From CBDCVN01 sp965223585 (GTDB taxonomy: Bacteria; Deinococcota; Deinococci; Deinococcales; Trueperaceae), in NCBI GenBank assembly GCA_965223585.1, contig CBDCWW010000015.1, forward strand, positions 62,001-126,000: a stretch of 64,000 nt of DNA, written 5' to 3'. Under the pieces are notes generated by a model that was not told the origin of the DNA, made no database searches, and saw nothing but the letters and a program-made list of their open reading frames with translations. Each line of letters starts with the position of its first letter. Position 1 is the first letter of the stretch. A program made the translations under genes and the position numbers. Shown here piece after piece: positions 1 through 7,738 of this stretch.

Positions 1-1502
1 ATATTGAGCAGAATATAGAGCCAAGCACTAAAGATGTAAACAGCTATGTTGAAGCAGCTAAAAGAGTCTTCTCCGAAAAGGTTGAGGAATTTGAGCAAGA
101 TGTTCAGCAAAAAGAGCAATTAATTCACGGCTTAGAGGGTTTGGTTGAGCGCTTGCAAGAGTCAGATGATAAAATTAGTCAAAAGATATTACAATTAATA
201 GCTGAAGGTAAGTTAGATGATGCAATCTCCCTCAAAGAAGAGCAGGTTACTGAGCGTGCAAATCAGTTAGGGATTGAACAAAAAGAATTGTCTCAGGAGT
301 TTGTTGATCTTGCCTTGCTAGAAACTTTTACTCAACCTCAGAAGTCGTTGGAGCACTTACAAAAAGCAATCAGCCTTGATGATGAGAATTTAGAGGCTTT
401 GAATCAGTCGGGTTGGTTACGATTAATACTAGGCAAACCCTATGAAGCGATCAAGTTTTTTGAGAAGATAGAAGAATTGGCTGAGAAAAAGGATGATAAA
501 GGGTTATTAGTTCGTGGACTTGGCAGCTTAGGATTTGTTTATCTTGGACTAGGGCAGTACCAACAAGCAATAAACTACTTTGAGCAAGCCTTAGAAATCG
601 CTTCAGAAATTGGTGATAGACAGAATGTGGGTAGCAATCTTGATGGTTTAGGGAGTGTCTATTTTAATTTAGGTCAATACCAACAGGCAATAAATTACTA
701 TAGGCAAGCCCTAGAAATCTTTTTAGAAGTTGGAGATAGGCAAGGAGAAGTTGATGGTCTTATTGGTTTAGGGGGTATTTACTTTAGTCTGGGTCAATAT
801 CAACAAGCAATAGACTACTATGAACAAGCTTTGGAAATTAGCTTAGAAATTGGTGATAGACAAAGAGAGGGTAATAGTCTTGGTAGTCTAGGGAATATCT
901 ACAGTAATCAAGGACACTACCAACAAGCAATAGACTACTATAAACAAGCTTTAGAAATCAGCTTAGAAGCTGGTGATAGGCAAGGAGAGGGTGCTTCTTT
1001 GAGTAATTTAGGTAAAGTTTATGATGATTTAGGTCAATATCAACAAGCAATAGATTACTATAAGCAAGCTTTAGAGATCACCTTAGAAATCGGTGATAGG
1101 CAAAAGGAAGGTACTATCCTTGGTAATTTGGGGGTTACTTATCTTAATATAGGCAAGCATCAACAGGCAATAAATTTCTATAATCAAGCTCTAGAAATTG
1201 CTTCAGAGATTGAGGATAGGCAAAATGAAGGTATGTGGCTTGGTAACTTAGGAACAGTTTACCTTAATCTAGGTCGGTACCAGAAAGCAATAAGTTATCA
1301 TGAGCAAGCCCTAGAAATAGCCTTGGAGATTGGAGATAGACAGGGATCAGGTGTATGGCTTGCTAATTTAGGAATTGCTTCTAATCATTTAGGTCAAAAA
1401 TTTACAGCAAAGGAGCATCTTAGAAAGGCTCTAATAATTCTTGAAGAAATAGGTTCCCCCTATGCTGATCCTGTTAGAGGCAAGCTAGAAGAACTCGAGT
1501 AA
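1..1502 (+). CDS. TPR-repeat protein, 5' end outside the window
   Basis: The frame is open to the first base, so the true start lies left of the window; the first internal start codon is a TTG at 141. After an N-terminal helical, glutamate-rich stretch the protein has about eight tandem 40-residue tetratricopeptide units with the pattern LGQYQQAI-YYEQALEI--EIGDRQ, seen as roughly 120-bp DNA repeats between about 520 and 1400. Such repeats form a superhelical protein-binding scaffold; no catalytic domain is visible in the part present. It is the leftmost gene of the integrative element. The partner protein cannot be inferred, and the missing N-terminus could carry another domain. Confidence 0.85.
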   Translation, partial: IEQNIEPSTKDVNSYVEAAKRVFSEKVEEFEQDVQQKEQLIHGLEGLVERLQESDDKISQKILQLIAEGKLDDAISLKEEQVTERANQLGIEQKELSQEFVDLALLETFTQPQKSLEHLQKAISLDDENLEALNQSGWLRLILGKPYEAIKFFEKIEELAEKKDDKGLLVRGLGSLGFVYLGLGQYQQAINYFEQALEIASEIGDRQNVGSNLDGLGSVYFNLGQYQQAINYYRQALEIFLEVGDRQGEVDGLIGLGGIYFSLGQYQQAIDYYEQALEISLEIGDRQREGNSLGSLGNIYSNQGHYQQAIDYYKQALEISLEAGDRQGEGASLSNLGKVYDDLGQYQQAIDYYKQALEITLEIGDRQKEGTILGNLGVTYLNIGKHQQAINFYNQALEIASEIEDRQNEGMWLGNLGTVYLNLGRYQKAISYHEQALEIALEIGDRQGSGVWLANLGIASNHLGQKFTAKEHLRKALIILEEIGSPYADPVRGKLEELE

Positions 1503-1778
1503 TGAATAATCATCTCCAACTAGTTATCCATACCATCCTTCTAATTAACCAAACCATCCACAACCTTACTAATAAAGCTTCCAACTCAAGAAGCATAAAT
1601 AATCTTAAATCCATCTAAGTCACCCTCTATAAGAAAAGTCAATCCTTAATCTCTATAAACACAGCATAATCATTAAACTCTCAGTCCAAAGCTCGAGCAA
1701 AACCCAAACAGCTCGAGACATCCTCCAAAAAATCTTAAATTTCGCCCTCTTTATTTTTTTGAAAATGCCTAAAAAGTG
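1503..1778. other. Spacer downstream of the TPR gene
   Basis: AT-rich, two CTCGAG motifs (1692, 1712), no gene on either strand. Leads into the repeat array at 1779. Confidence 0.4.
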
Positions 1779-1920
1779 AACTGACAAAACCGACAAAAGA
1801 TAGCAGTCTTTACTTCTGTCAGTTTTGTCAGTTAAGTTTTAAAGCATATCTAAAAAATTAAAGCAAATATTACCCTTTTGTCAGTTTTGTCGGTTAAGTT
1901 TTAGGGTATGTCTGAAAAAA
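1779..1920. repeat. Iteron-like direct and inverted repeat array
   Basis: The 457-bp gap 1503-1959 has no gene but holds three copies of one unit. Two are direct repeats (1815-1857 and 1876-1920) sharing TGTCAGTTTTGTC followed by GGTTAAGTTTTA or AGTTAAGTTTTA and a GCATATC/GGTATGTC segment. The third (1779-1799) is the same core in reverse complement and can pair with the 1815 copy as an imperfect hairpin. Arrays like this serve as operators, replication iterons or recombination sites; which applies here cannot be told from sequence. They sit directly upstream of the gene beginning near 2005. Confidence 0.6.
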
Positions 1921-2004
1921 TTTTCTATCTGAGGTTAGAAGTTAACCCAAAAGCAACCAGTGTTAAAATCATTGAATGAGCATAAGAGTAATGAGGGCAA
2001 ACTA

Positions 2005-2580
2005 ATGAGCCATGAGCAAATAGATATAAGACAAGGCCTCGAGCAAGAACTAAACGAAACAATAAAAGAATTTAGTGGCAAAGCTATTCATGACCACTCT
2101 TTAAGAGAAGGACAATCACTAAAACATGCCTTTGAAGAGTTTATTGAGCTGACTTCTATTATCACTGCTAAAGCCCATGAGCAACACCTTACTGACTATG
2201 GTGATACAGTTAAGGTCACTGGACTAGCATTAAGCCACCTTTTGAGGCAAGAAATAACTCTTAACACCATAGCTACTGCTTTTGCTGTTTGGAGCCATAG
2301 AAAAAGAATGGTTGTTACTGGTTGGAGCTTAGAAGGCTTAGCAAAGGTAGGTGATGGTGAAACAAATCCAATAGAGCTAGGTAATATGATGGATAAGCTA
2401 AGCTCTGCTCAAAAAATAACTTTTCTAGGATTGCACCATGCTTACTACTTTTGTACTGAAATGATGACTGATGAGTCATTTGATCTTACAGCTGCTCAGA
2501 ATAATTGGCTCGAGGTATTAAGCAAAGTACAAGCCAATGCAATTAAGGTGCTTTATATTAGGGGATTTCTTGATGCTTAG
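2005..2580 (+). CDS. Hypothetical protein of the tRNA-Arg element
   Basis: About 191 residues, not recognised. A longer reading from a GTG at 1960 exists, but ATG 2005 is preferred because GAGGG lies about seven bases upstream. The protein is soluble and mostly helical, with no signal peptide or membrane segment. Its stop codon abuts the ATG at 2581, so it is probably co-transcribed with the exported protein that follows. It lies just downstream of the repeat array at 1779-1920, which may control it. Confidence 0.6.
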   Translation: MSHEQIDIRQGLEQELNETIKEFSGKAIHDHSLREGQSLKHAFEEFIELTSIITAKAHEQHLTDYGDTVKVTGLALSHLLRQEITLNTIATAFAVWSHRKRMVVTGWSLEGLAKVGDGETNPIELGNMMDKLSSAQKITFLGLHHAYYFCTEMMTDESFDLTAAQNNWLEVLSKVQANAIKVLYIRGFLDA

Positions 2581-3075
2581 ATGAAAGAGTTTGGGATGAA
2601 GAAGTCTGTTTTTATTACTCTACCCATAGCTTTAACTCTTCTAGGAACAACATTTTACCTTCTAAAGACTAATGTTCTTGCCCAGTCTTTTTAAAAGGTT
2701 ACTGAGCAGGTAAAGCTAGAAATAAACTCTACTAAAATAAAAGAGAGCCTTAGCTATTATTTTTGTAGTGAGGCTTATAGAGATTTTGATGATGGCAATC
2801 ATAAATTTCTATGTTCAAAGAATTACTGCTCAGTGCCAGAAGCCAAGAACATTATTGATAAAATAGTGTTGGAGTACGAAGGAAAAACAATAACTGATTG
2901 GGTAGAGTTAAAACCTAACTACTATCAACGTGATTATCAATTAGGAGCAAATAGAGTTACAGTTTTTGTTTTTGAGCGTATGGTTTTGCTATATACTCCA
3001 AAAACAGTTTTTCAAAAGGGCTATTACTATTTAGTACAGAAATTACCTTATTCTATAGGGCAGTTTCTTGAGTAG
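2581..3075 (+). pseudogene. Small exported protein with an in-frame TAA after the signal peptide
   Basis: Reading from ATG 2581 gives a classic signal peptide (positive start, hydrophobic core near residues 9-28, ending AQSF), then TAA at 2692-2694. The same frame continues open for another 126 codons to 3075, including cysteine-containing segments FCSEAY and LCSKNYCS. One nonsense codon thus separates an export signal from an otherwise intact mature domain. A GTG at 2833 could start a shorter product, but without the signal. Function is unknown. It follows the 2005-2580 gene with no gap. It may be a pseudogene, a readthrough gene or a sequence error. Confidence 0.6.
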
Positions 3076-3162
3076 TTTTGGTTGTCAAGTCTATTAATAG
3101 CTCGAGCTAGGGAAGGGGAATTTTTTTGATTAGATCAACAGTTTGTACTCAAATATTTGTCA

Positions 3163-3195
3163 ATAAAGGTTACTGAACACATTCGTAACCTTTAT
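3163..3195. terminator. Bidirectional hairpin terminator
   Basis: A perfect 11-bp stem (ATAAAGGTTAC with GTAACCTTTAT) around an 11-nt loop sits between the convergent genes ending at 3075 and 3236. Position and symmetry suggest a shared terminator; no long T-run follows on either side. Confidence 0.5.
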
Positions 3196-3235
3196 GATTG
3201 TCATGGTAATTGCAGTAATGCGGTAATTATCCTCA

Positions 3236-3637
3236 TCATTGAGGTAGGGATCGACGATATTGACGGCAAAATATAGCACTTTTATCGCCATCAACAGAAC
3301 AAGGTTGACTAACTTGCTCAACTTGATCTAAAACAGAAAAAATTACTTCTTGCTTGTTAACTGGGCCTACTGGAATATTTTCATCTAAAACATTAGCAGC
3401 AACCCTTTCTAGCTGGACTTCATCAAGATTATCCAAGTATCTTTGTATTGTGCTACGTTGAAAGTTACTTAGTGGCTGATCTGCTTCTAAAACACAGCTA
3501 TTAAAACTAGGGTGGCTGTCAGTAGAACCCTCAACAACACCTCTTACACAACTAAACGCTGGATGCTCTACAGCTGTAGCTGCTGAACCTACGGCTAAAA
3601 GCAGCACTAATACACCTAAACCTATAAACTTATTCAT
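3236..3637 (-). CDS. Small secreted protein with paired cysteines
   Basis: 133 residues from the ATG at 3637, which has AGAAAGGAA just upstream; a longer reading to 3676 lacks a good ribosome site. A signal peptide (MNKFIGLGVLVLLLAVGSAATA) would release a mature protein of about 110 residues with cysteines in FSCVRGVVEG and FNSCVLEADQ and two more near the C-terminus. The spacing C-x(18)-C followed by (V/I)-(L/D)-(E/A)-A is shared with the diverging gene at 3905, so the two are paralogues. No known family recognised; an envelope or extracytoplasmic role is inferred only from the signal peptide and the cysteines. Confidence 0.7.
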   Translation of the reverse strand: MNKFIGLGVLVLLLAVGSAATAVEHPAFSCVRGVVEGSTDSHPSFNSCVLEADQPLSNFQRSTIQRYLDNLDEVQLERVAANVLDENIPVGPVNKQEVIFSVLDQVEQVSQPCSVDGDKSAIFCRQYRRSLPQ

Positions 3638-4291
3638 AACATTTTCCTTTCTCTTGGGAAGATTGTTGTGTAGCAAATATCCTTAAGTTAAAAGGATATC
3701 TAACTACATAAACAGCATTTTACCTACTGGGTTTTGGAACTAAGTCAAGAGTTTGACATGGGAAGGTAATTACCTTTAAGAGTGTCTGAGGAACTAAACA
3801 AATTAACTACTAACTAGAATCAGTAAACCATTTGATGTTTACAAATATTATCAGCACCTAAAGTTTACCTTGATAGACGGAGAGCTATCAGAAAGGAAAA
3901 GCATATGTCTTTTATAAAAAGTTTTAGTAGGCTAGGTTTATTTGAACGTAATCTTTCTCAAGTAGGAGCTAGTAAGTGGTTTGTTTTCCTAATTGTTTTG
4001 CTAGCTGTTTTTGCTCCTAGTGCTCAAAGTAGAAATGTAGGTTACACTGATACTACCATTCATGATTGTGTTCACAGGGTTGTTGAAGGTGAAATCATCA
4101 ATAATAGACGCTTTGCAAGCTGTGTTATTGATGCAAACCAAGAATTGACTGATTCTGTTCGCAAGGAAATTACTGATTACTTGTTCTCTGCTAGTGATAA
4201 AGAATTGGAAATGATGACTGAAGTAATTACCAGAATAGATAATCACGATAGCCATAAAGAATCTACTAAGGATGAGTTTTCTAGACTTATA

Positions 4292-5511
4292 ACAATTCCA
4301 ATAAAGTACCTCTGAAAAAACCATCTATTTCCATCACATACATAATTCATGAGATTTGAAGGTAAAAAACAGAAATCAACTTAGGGAGATTAGCTTCTTA
4401 GGAAAAGGTAAAAACTCATATACTTTTAGTTGATATGGGTAGGCCTTATAAAACACTAAAGTTGCAACATACTGTTAAAGAACTGAAAACTCACTATCAA
4501 AAATGTCGTGATGCTGTTGAGAGTAGACGCACACAGGTTATCTGGCTACTTGCGGAAGGGAAAAAACATCACGAAGTAAAGATACTAACGGCATACTCAG
4601 ATTGGAGTGTGCGGGACATTATTGCCAGATATAACAAAAAAGGATTACAAGGGCTTAAAAGTCAGTATGGGGGTAGTTGCGGGGCTCCAACAATGTTAAG
4701 CAAACAAGAACAGTTATTGCTTGATAAAGCTTTGGAAAGTGATCCCATTGATGGAGGGAGATGGAATGGGCGGAAAGTGGTGGCATGGATAAAAGAAAAT
4801 CTAGACAAAGAAATCAGCTTAAGTAGTTGCTATAATTACTTACACAAATTAAATTTTGGCCTAAAGCATCCTCGCCCTAGGCATAAACTGGCAAACCTTG
4901 CAGAGCAAGAAGAGTTCAAAAAAATCGTTTACCTGAACGATTAATTCAGGTGAGGCAAAATTACCCAAAGGTTGAACTGTGGGCATTTGATGAACACCGC
5001 CTAGGATTAAAACCAATCATAAAACGTAAATGGACAAAAAAAGGGATAACTCCTATAGCAACAGTGCATCATCGTTATGAGTGGTTATATCTATATGCAT
5101 TTGTATTTCCTCAGACAGGGAAAACACATTGGTACATAATGCCAAGAGTAGGAGTAGATATATATGACATAGTGATAAAAGAGTTTGCGGCAGATGTAAG
5201 AGCATCAAAGAATAAAGGAATAATAGTGGTACTAGATCAAGCGGGATGGCACAGCAAAAAGGAATTACCAGCAGGGATAGAATTAGAATTTCTACCAAGC
5301 TACTCACCAGAGTTGCAACCAGCAGAAAGGTTGTGGGAACTTACGGATGATCCTTTAGTAAATAAATATTTTGAAACAATTGATGATTTAGAAGCGGCTC
5401 TAAAAAAGAGTTGTGAAGATTTAATGCAAAAACCCGATTTAATTAGCCAGCAAACGCTATTTCACTGGTGGCCAATTTTTTAGAGTAAAAGAGGTTCTTT
5501 ATTGGAATTGT
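4292..5511 (+). mobile_element. IS630-family insertion sequence (copy 1)
   Basis: The element has terminal inverted repeats of about 24 bp (ACAATTCCAATAAAG then A or T, then ACCTCT) and is flanked by TA dinucleotides at 4290-4291 and 5512-5513, the target duplication typical of IS630. Length is about 1220 bp. It contains a transposase in two overlapping frames and no CTCGAG motif, unlike the surrounding DNA. It disrupts the 3' end of the gene starting at 3905. Confidence 0.85.
4435..5483 (+). CDS. IS630 transposase, two frames joined by a -1 shift
   Basis: The first frame (4435-4944) gives the helix-turn-helix DNA-binding half, with a WSVRDIIARYNKKG-like segment. The second frame (ending 5483) gives the DDE nuclease half: D in LWAFDEHR, D in VVLDQAGWH and E in QPAERLWE. 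A run of seven A at 4918-4924 lets the ribosome or polymerase slip -1, joining EEFKK to NRLPERLIQVRQNYP and producing a transposase of about 345 residues, normal for the family. Such -1 shifting is common in IS630 elements. Whether this copy is active is unknown, but ends and active site are intact. Confidence 0.85.
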
Positions 5512-5572
5512 TATTATACTTCAGGAAATAGAGAGTATACTGGCCTCTGATGCTTAACTTAAGGACTAGTAA

Positions 5573-5600
5573 AACAAAAAGCCTGTGAGTTAATCCCACA
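5573..5600 (-). terminator. Terminator of the decayed small-ORF cassette
   Basis: Read on the minus strand, GTGGGATTAACTCAC folds and is followed by AGGCTTTTTG. It lies just downstream of the remnant small ORF ending at 5628. Very similar hairpins with GCCTGT...ATTAATCCCACA occur at 6432-6457. Confidence 0.45.
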
Positions 5601-5627
5601 AAGAAGTTTTGCTATAGCTGACAATGA

Positions 5628-5880
5628 CTACAGTTCATTGCTTTGTTTGTATATAGCGAAATGCATTATCTAACCTTTTTTAGAAGTTGTTTAATCAATC
5701 TTAAGATGAAATCAAAGGTGAGGTAATCATCCTTACCAAATAGAGTTAAACAGAGCTTGGCTAGTATTACCATCAAGACTAGTAGAACTGTGAATTGAAG
5801 GAAGAGGGGCATCACAACACTTCGCCAAAATTCAGGTGACAAAACTCTTGCATAGTTTCTTTAAACATACTTTGGTATTT
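5628..5880 (-). pseudogene. Decayed second copy of the three-gene small-ORF cassette
   Basis: This segment matches the operon at 7072-7595 in gene order and sequence. It contains, in order on the minus strand: a truncated end of the 74-residue protein (frame ending EFCHLNFGEVL near 5816; compare WFSHLDFGEV), an intact 48-residue membrane peptide (5666-5812), and a shortened MHFAIYKQ peptide (5628-5666) that stops after 12 codons where the full copy has 50. The membrane peptide is conserved while both neighbours have decayed. No function is known for any of the three. Confidence 0.65.
5666..5812 (-). CDS. 48-residue membrane peptide (copy 2)
   Basis: Begins MPLFLQFTVLLVLMVILAKL: one strongly hydrophobic segment covering most of the first 25 residues, followed by a charged tail with YLTFDF, LIKQLL and a basic end. 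It is the same length as the peptide at 7224-7370 and about half identical to it, with conserved LLVLM/LLALM, AKL/VKL, YLTF/CLTF and KQL. Its stop TAA overlaps the next ATG (TAATG), implying translational coupling. Size and layout resemble small membrane-acting peptides, but no family is recognised. Confidence 0.5.
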   Translation of the reverse strand: MPLFLQFTVLLVLMVILAKLCLTLFGKDDYLTFDFILRLIKQLLKKVR

Positions 5881-6059
5881 TTGAAGTTGGCTCGAGCTCG
5901 ACAAAGTTAACCTTAAAATTTCCCTTAGCTATTTCTTAATAATGACTTTTCCTAGTTTTTCCCTAATGCTTCTATGAAATAATATTAGATTAAATAATTA
6001 GTAAATCCCTGACAGGGTTATCACACAGTAAACATATGAAATAGCAAGGAGATAAGTTT

Positions 6060-6428
6060 ATGGATAAAGAAGAATCAAATACAGAGAAGTTAGTTACAGG
6101 AGGAAACAAAATTAAATCACGTGTCCAAGAACTCAATCATTTGATAGATGACTCAATTAATAAAAAGGATATGCAAAAAGCTATACTCCATGTAGATAAG
6201 CTCTTAGAACTAGAACCTTGGCAAGAGCGCGCACATAGACAGCGTATGTGGCTTTATTGGCAAACAGAAGAAATTGACAAAGCTTTGGAGCACTACCAGA
6301 AGTTTACTCAACAACTCGAGCATGAATTTAATGCTTCACCTGCTGAGGAAACTAAAAAACTTTATGAGGTACTTTTAGAGGACAAAAAGAACTCTTTCCA
6401 AGAATTAATCCTCCTCAAGAACAATTAA
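6060..6428 (+). CDS. Stand-alone BTAD/TPR-type domain protein
   Basis: 122 residues with AGGAGATAAG upstream of the ATG. The middle, LLELEPWQERAHRQRMWLYW through HYQKFTQQLEHEF and ASPAEETKKLYE, matches the bacterial transcriptional activator domain that in SARP-type regulators follows a winged helix. Here it stands alone without any DNA-binding domain, so it may be a protein-interaction partner of another regulator or a split remnant. It is a single-gene unit in the element followed by a clear hairpin terminator. Confidence 0.6.
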   Translation: MDKEESNTEKLVTGGNKIKSRVQELNHLIDDSINKKDMQKAILHVDKLLELEPWQERAHRQRMWLYWQTEEIDKALEHYQKFTQQLEHEFNASPAEETKKLYEVLLEDKKNSFQELILLKNN

Positions 6429-6431
6429 ACA

Positions 6432-6457
6432 GCCTGTAGAATTAATCCCACAGGCTA
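6432..6457. terminator. Bidirectional terminator
   Basis: AGCCTGT and ACAGGCT form a 7-bp stem around AGAATTAATCCC, between the convergent genes ending at 6428 and 6481. The sequence resembles the hairpin at 5573-5600. Confidence 0.6.
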
Positions 6458-6480
6458 TTTCTAATTATTATCTATATGAT

Positions 6481-7047
6481 TTATTTAGCAATTGTAGTTT
6501 CTTCCTTTTGATCTTCTAAAAACAACTCATACCCATTACGCTCGAGATAAAACTGAGTCAAGAAAATTCTGGAAAGGTTTATAGATGGCTTACCAGTTTG
6601 AGTAGTGTAGAACTCATCTACCTGCGTTTTCTTTACACACAAACTATTTAAGTATCCCTTGCTGTAGCTAATGATGTTGTCTAAAATAGCTAAGTCAAAG
6701 TTCTGTGCATATTCACGTAATGGTTTACTCTTTGCCTGATTGAGTATATTTAGGGCTTCTTTGAGTAAATGAATATCATGATTGATTTCTAGTAAACGTG
6801 CTCGAGCTAGTTTCTTAGTACGATTACTAGGCAACCTCTCTTTACTGGCTTTTACAGTAGCAACCGTATTGTACTCATTCTTAGCTATCTTCTCTAGTAC
6901 CTCAGCTTCTAACCAGTCATTTCTACATCTTGAGTCTTTGTCTAATAGTTCTCTTGCTCGAGCACGTAAATCTTCATCCTCTTCAGCTTCAAAACATAAA
7001 GTCCTATCACCACGTATTACTGCTGTTCTAATGATGTACTTTTTCAC
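6481..7047 (-). CDS. Hypothetical protein, last gene of the small-ORF operon
   Basis: 188 residues from a GTG at 7047 preceded by AAAGGAAG. Acidic N-terminal region (EAEEDEDLRARARELL) then helical, lysine/arginine-rich. No signal peptide, membrane segment or family recognised. It is 24 bases downstream of the peptide ending at 7072 and probably belongs to the same minus-strand operon that begins at the divergent promoter near 7690. Confidence 0.6.
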   Translation of the reverse strand: MKKYIIRTAVIRGDRTLCFEAEEDEDLRARARELLDKDSRCRNDWLEAEVLEKIAKNEYNTVATVKASKERLPSNRTKKLARARLLEINHDIHLLKEALNILNQAKSKPLREYAQNFDLAILDNIISYSKGYLNSLCVKKTQVDEFYTTQTGKPSINLSRIFLTQFYLERNGYELFLEDQKEETTIAK

Positions 7048-7071
7048 TTGATTCTTCCTTTCCGATAGGGC

Positions 7072-7224
7072 TTAATAAGCCATACCTATTAATTCCTTGA
7101 TTTGGTTGAAGATGATGTTAAGGGCTTCTTTCCTGCTTCCCACTGTGCCAGCAATGAGTACAGCCTTATTATGGCTAACAATAAAGCTGTAGTCATGGTT
7201 TTGTTTGTGTATAGCGAAGTGCAT
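7072..7224 (-). CDS. 50-residue peptide of the small-ORF cassette
   Basis: Begins MHFAIHKQNHDYSFIV and contains AVLIAGTVGSRKEALNIIF. The ATG overlaps the stop of the preceding membrane peptide (TAATG), so the two are translationally coupled. The start of a homologous but truncated peptide (MHFAIYKQ) is present at 5628-5666. Family unknown; the paired, coupled layout with a membrane peptide is the only clue to function. Confidence 0.5.
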   Translation of the reverse strand: MHFAIHKQNHDYSFIVSHNKAVLIAGTVGSRKEALNIIFNQIKELIGMAY

Positions 7225-7370
7225 TAATTACCCTTTCTGAAAAGTTGTTTTAGTAACTTGAGAGTGTAGTTAAACGTGAGGCAATCCCTTCCTTCAAAGA
7301 CTGTCAAATAGAGCTTGACTAGTGCTACCATGAGGGCTAGTAGCACTAGGAATTCAATGAGAAGCAGCAC
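7224..7370 (-). CDS. 48-residue membrane peptide (copy 1)
   Basis: From a GTG immediately after the stop of the 74-residue gene: VLLLIEFLVLLALMVALVKL forms one membrane-spanning segment, then a polar tail with CLTFNY, KLLKQLF and RKGN. Paralogous to the peptide at 5666-5812. It sits between the 74-residue protein and the coupled 50-residue peptide with no gaps, so all three are one translation unit. No named family is recognised. Confidence 0.5.
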   Translation of the reverse strand: MLLLIEFLVLLALMVALVKLYLTVFEGRDCLTFNYTLKLLKQLFRKGN

Positions 7371-7595
7371 TTAAACTTCCCCAAAGTCTAAATGACTAAA
7401 CCATTCTTGAACTTCTTCGTCTGTGGGTGGTTTGAGGTCTTTGACAAAGAAGCTAATGCCTTCTAACTCTTTGGTTAGGGCTATTGCATGATTAGATGCC
7501 TGTATGTAGTTGTTGAATGATGCCCATACATCTTTGCCTTGTGGGTTTATGCCTATGACTTGGTACTGTGCTGTGGTAGACTGCTGACTAATCAT
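7371..7595 (-). CDS. Small hypothetical protein, first gene of the cassette
   Basis: 74 residues, soluble: YQVIGINPQGKDVWASFNNY, then DLKPPTDEEVQEWFSHLDFGEV. First gene of the minus-strand operon driven by the promoter at 7668-7696, with a structured leader (AGAGCC...GGCTCT, 7626-7659) upstream. The last residues recur in the decayed copy near 5816-5870. No family recognised. Confidence 0.55.
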   Translation of the reverse strand: MISQQSTTAQYQVIGINPQGKDVWASFNNYIQASNHAIALTKELEGISFFVKDLKPPTDEEVQEWFSHLDFGEV

Positions 7596-7667
7596 TTCTT
7601 ACATCCTTAGTGGATTTGATTTCAGAGAGCCTTTAGTTCTTCAGGCCATCGGCTCTTTGACATCTTT

Positions 7668-7732
7668 ATTGTAATGCAATATATTTTATTTGTCAAACTT
7701 TATTTGACAAAAGAATGATAATATATTATATT
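7668..7732. promoter_or_regulatory. Divergent promoters with palindromic operator
   Basis: TTTGTCAAA (7689-7697) and TTTGACAAA (7703-7711) form a perfect 9-bp inverted repeat with a 5-nt spacer. Each half contains a TTGACA -35 box. On the minus strand TTGACA (7696-7691) is 17 bp from TACAAT (7673-7668); on the plus strand TTGACA (7704-7709) is 17 bp from TATATT (7727-7732). One bound dimer would cover both -35 boxes, as in a phage-type genetic switch. The small HTH protein encoded just to the right is the obvious candidate ligand. Confidence 0.75.
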
Positions 7733-7738
7733 GATAAT

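Larger units (their letters stand above)
3905..5531 (+). pseudogene. Paralogous secreted cysteine protein, interrupted by IS630
   Basis: Starts at ATG 3905 after GAAAGGAAAA. The N-terminus carries a hydrophobic export segment near residues 25-42, then HDCVHRVVEGE and FASCVIDANQ, matching the paired-cysteine paralogue encoded on the other strand at 3236. The reading frame runs into the left end of an IS630 element at 4290, so the last seven residues before the stop at 4315 are element-encoded. Removing 4292-5511 and one TA restores the frame through 5514-5531 and yields a 134-residue protein ending LILYFRK, almost the same length as its paralogue. This supports a recent single insertion. Confidence 0.7.

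Noticed and set aside
4001..5307. Minus-strand frames across the IS630 element
   Set aside because: Antisense shadows of the transposase and of the disrupted secreted gene; no start signals or domains.
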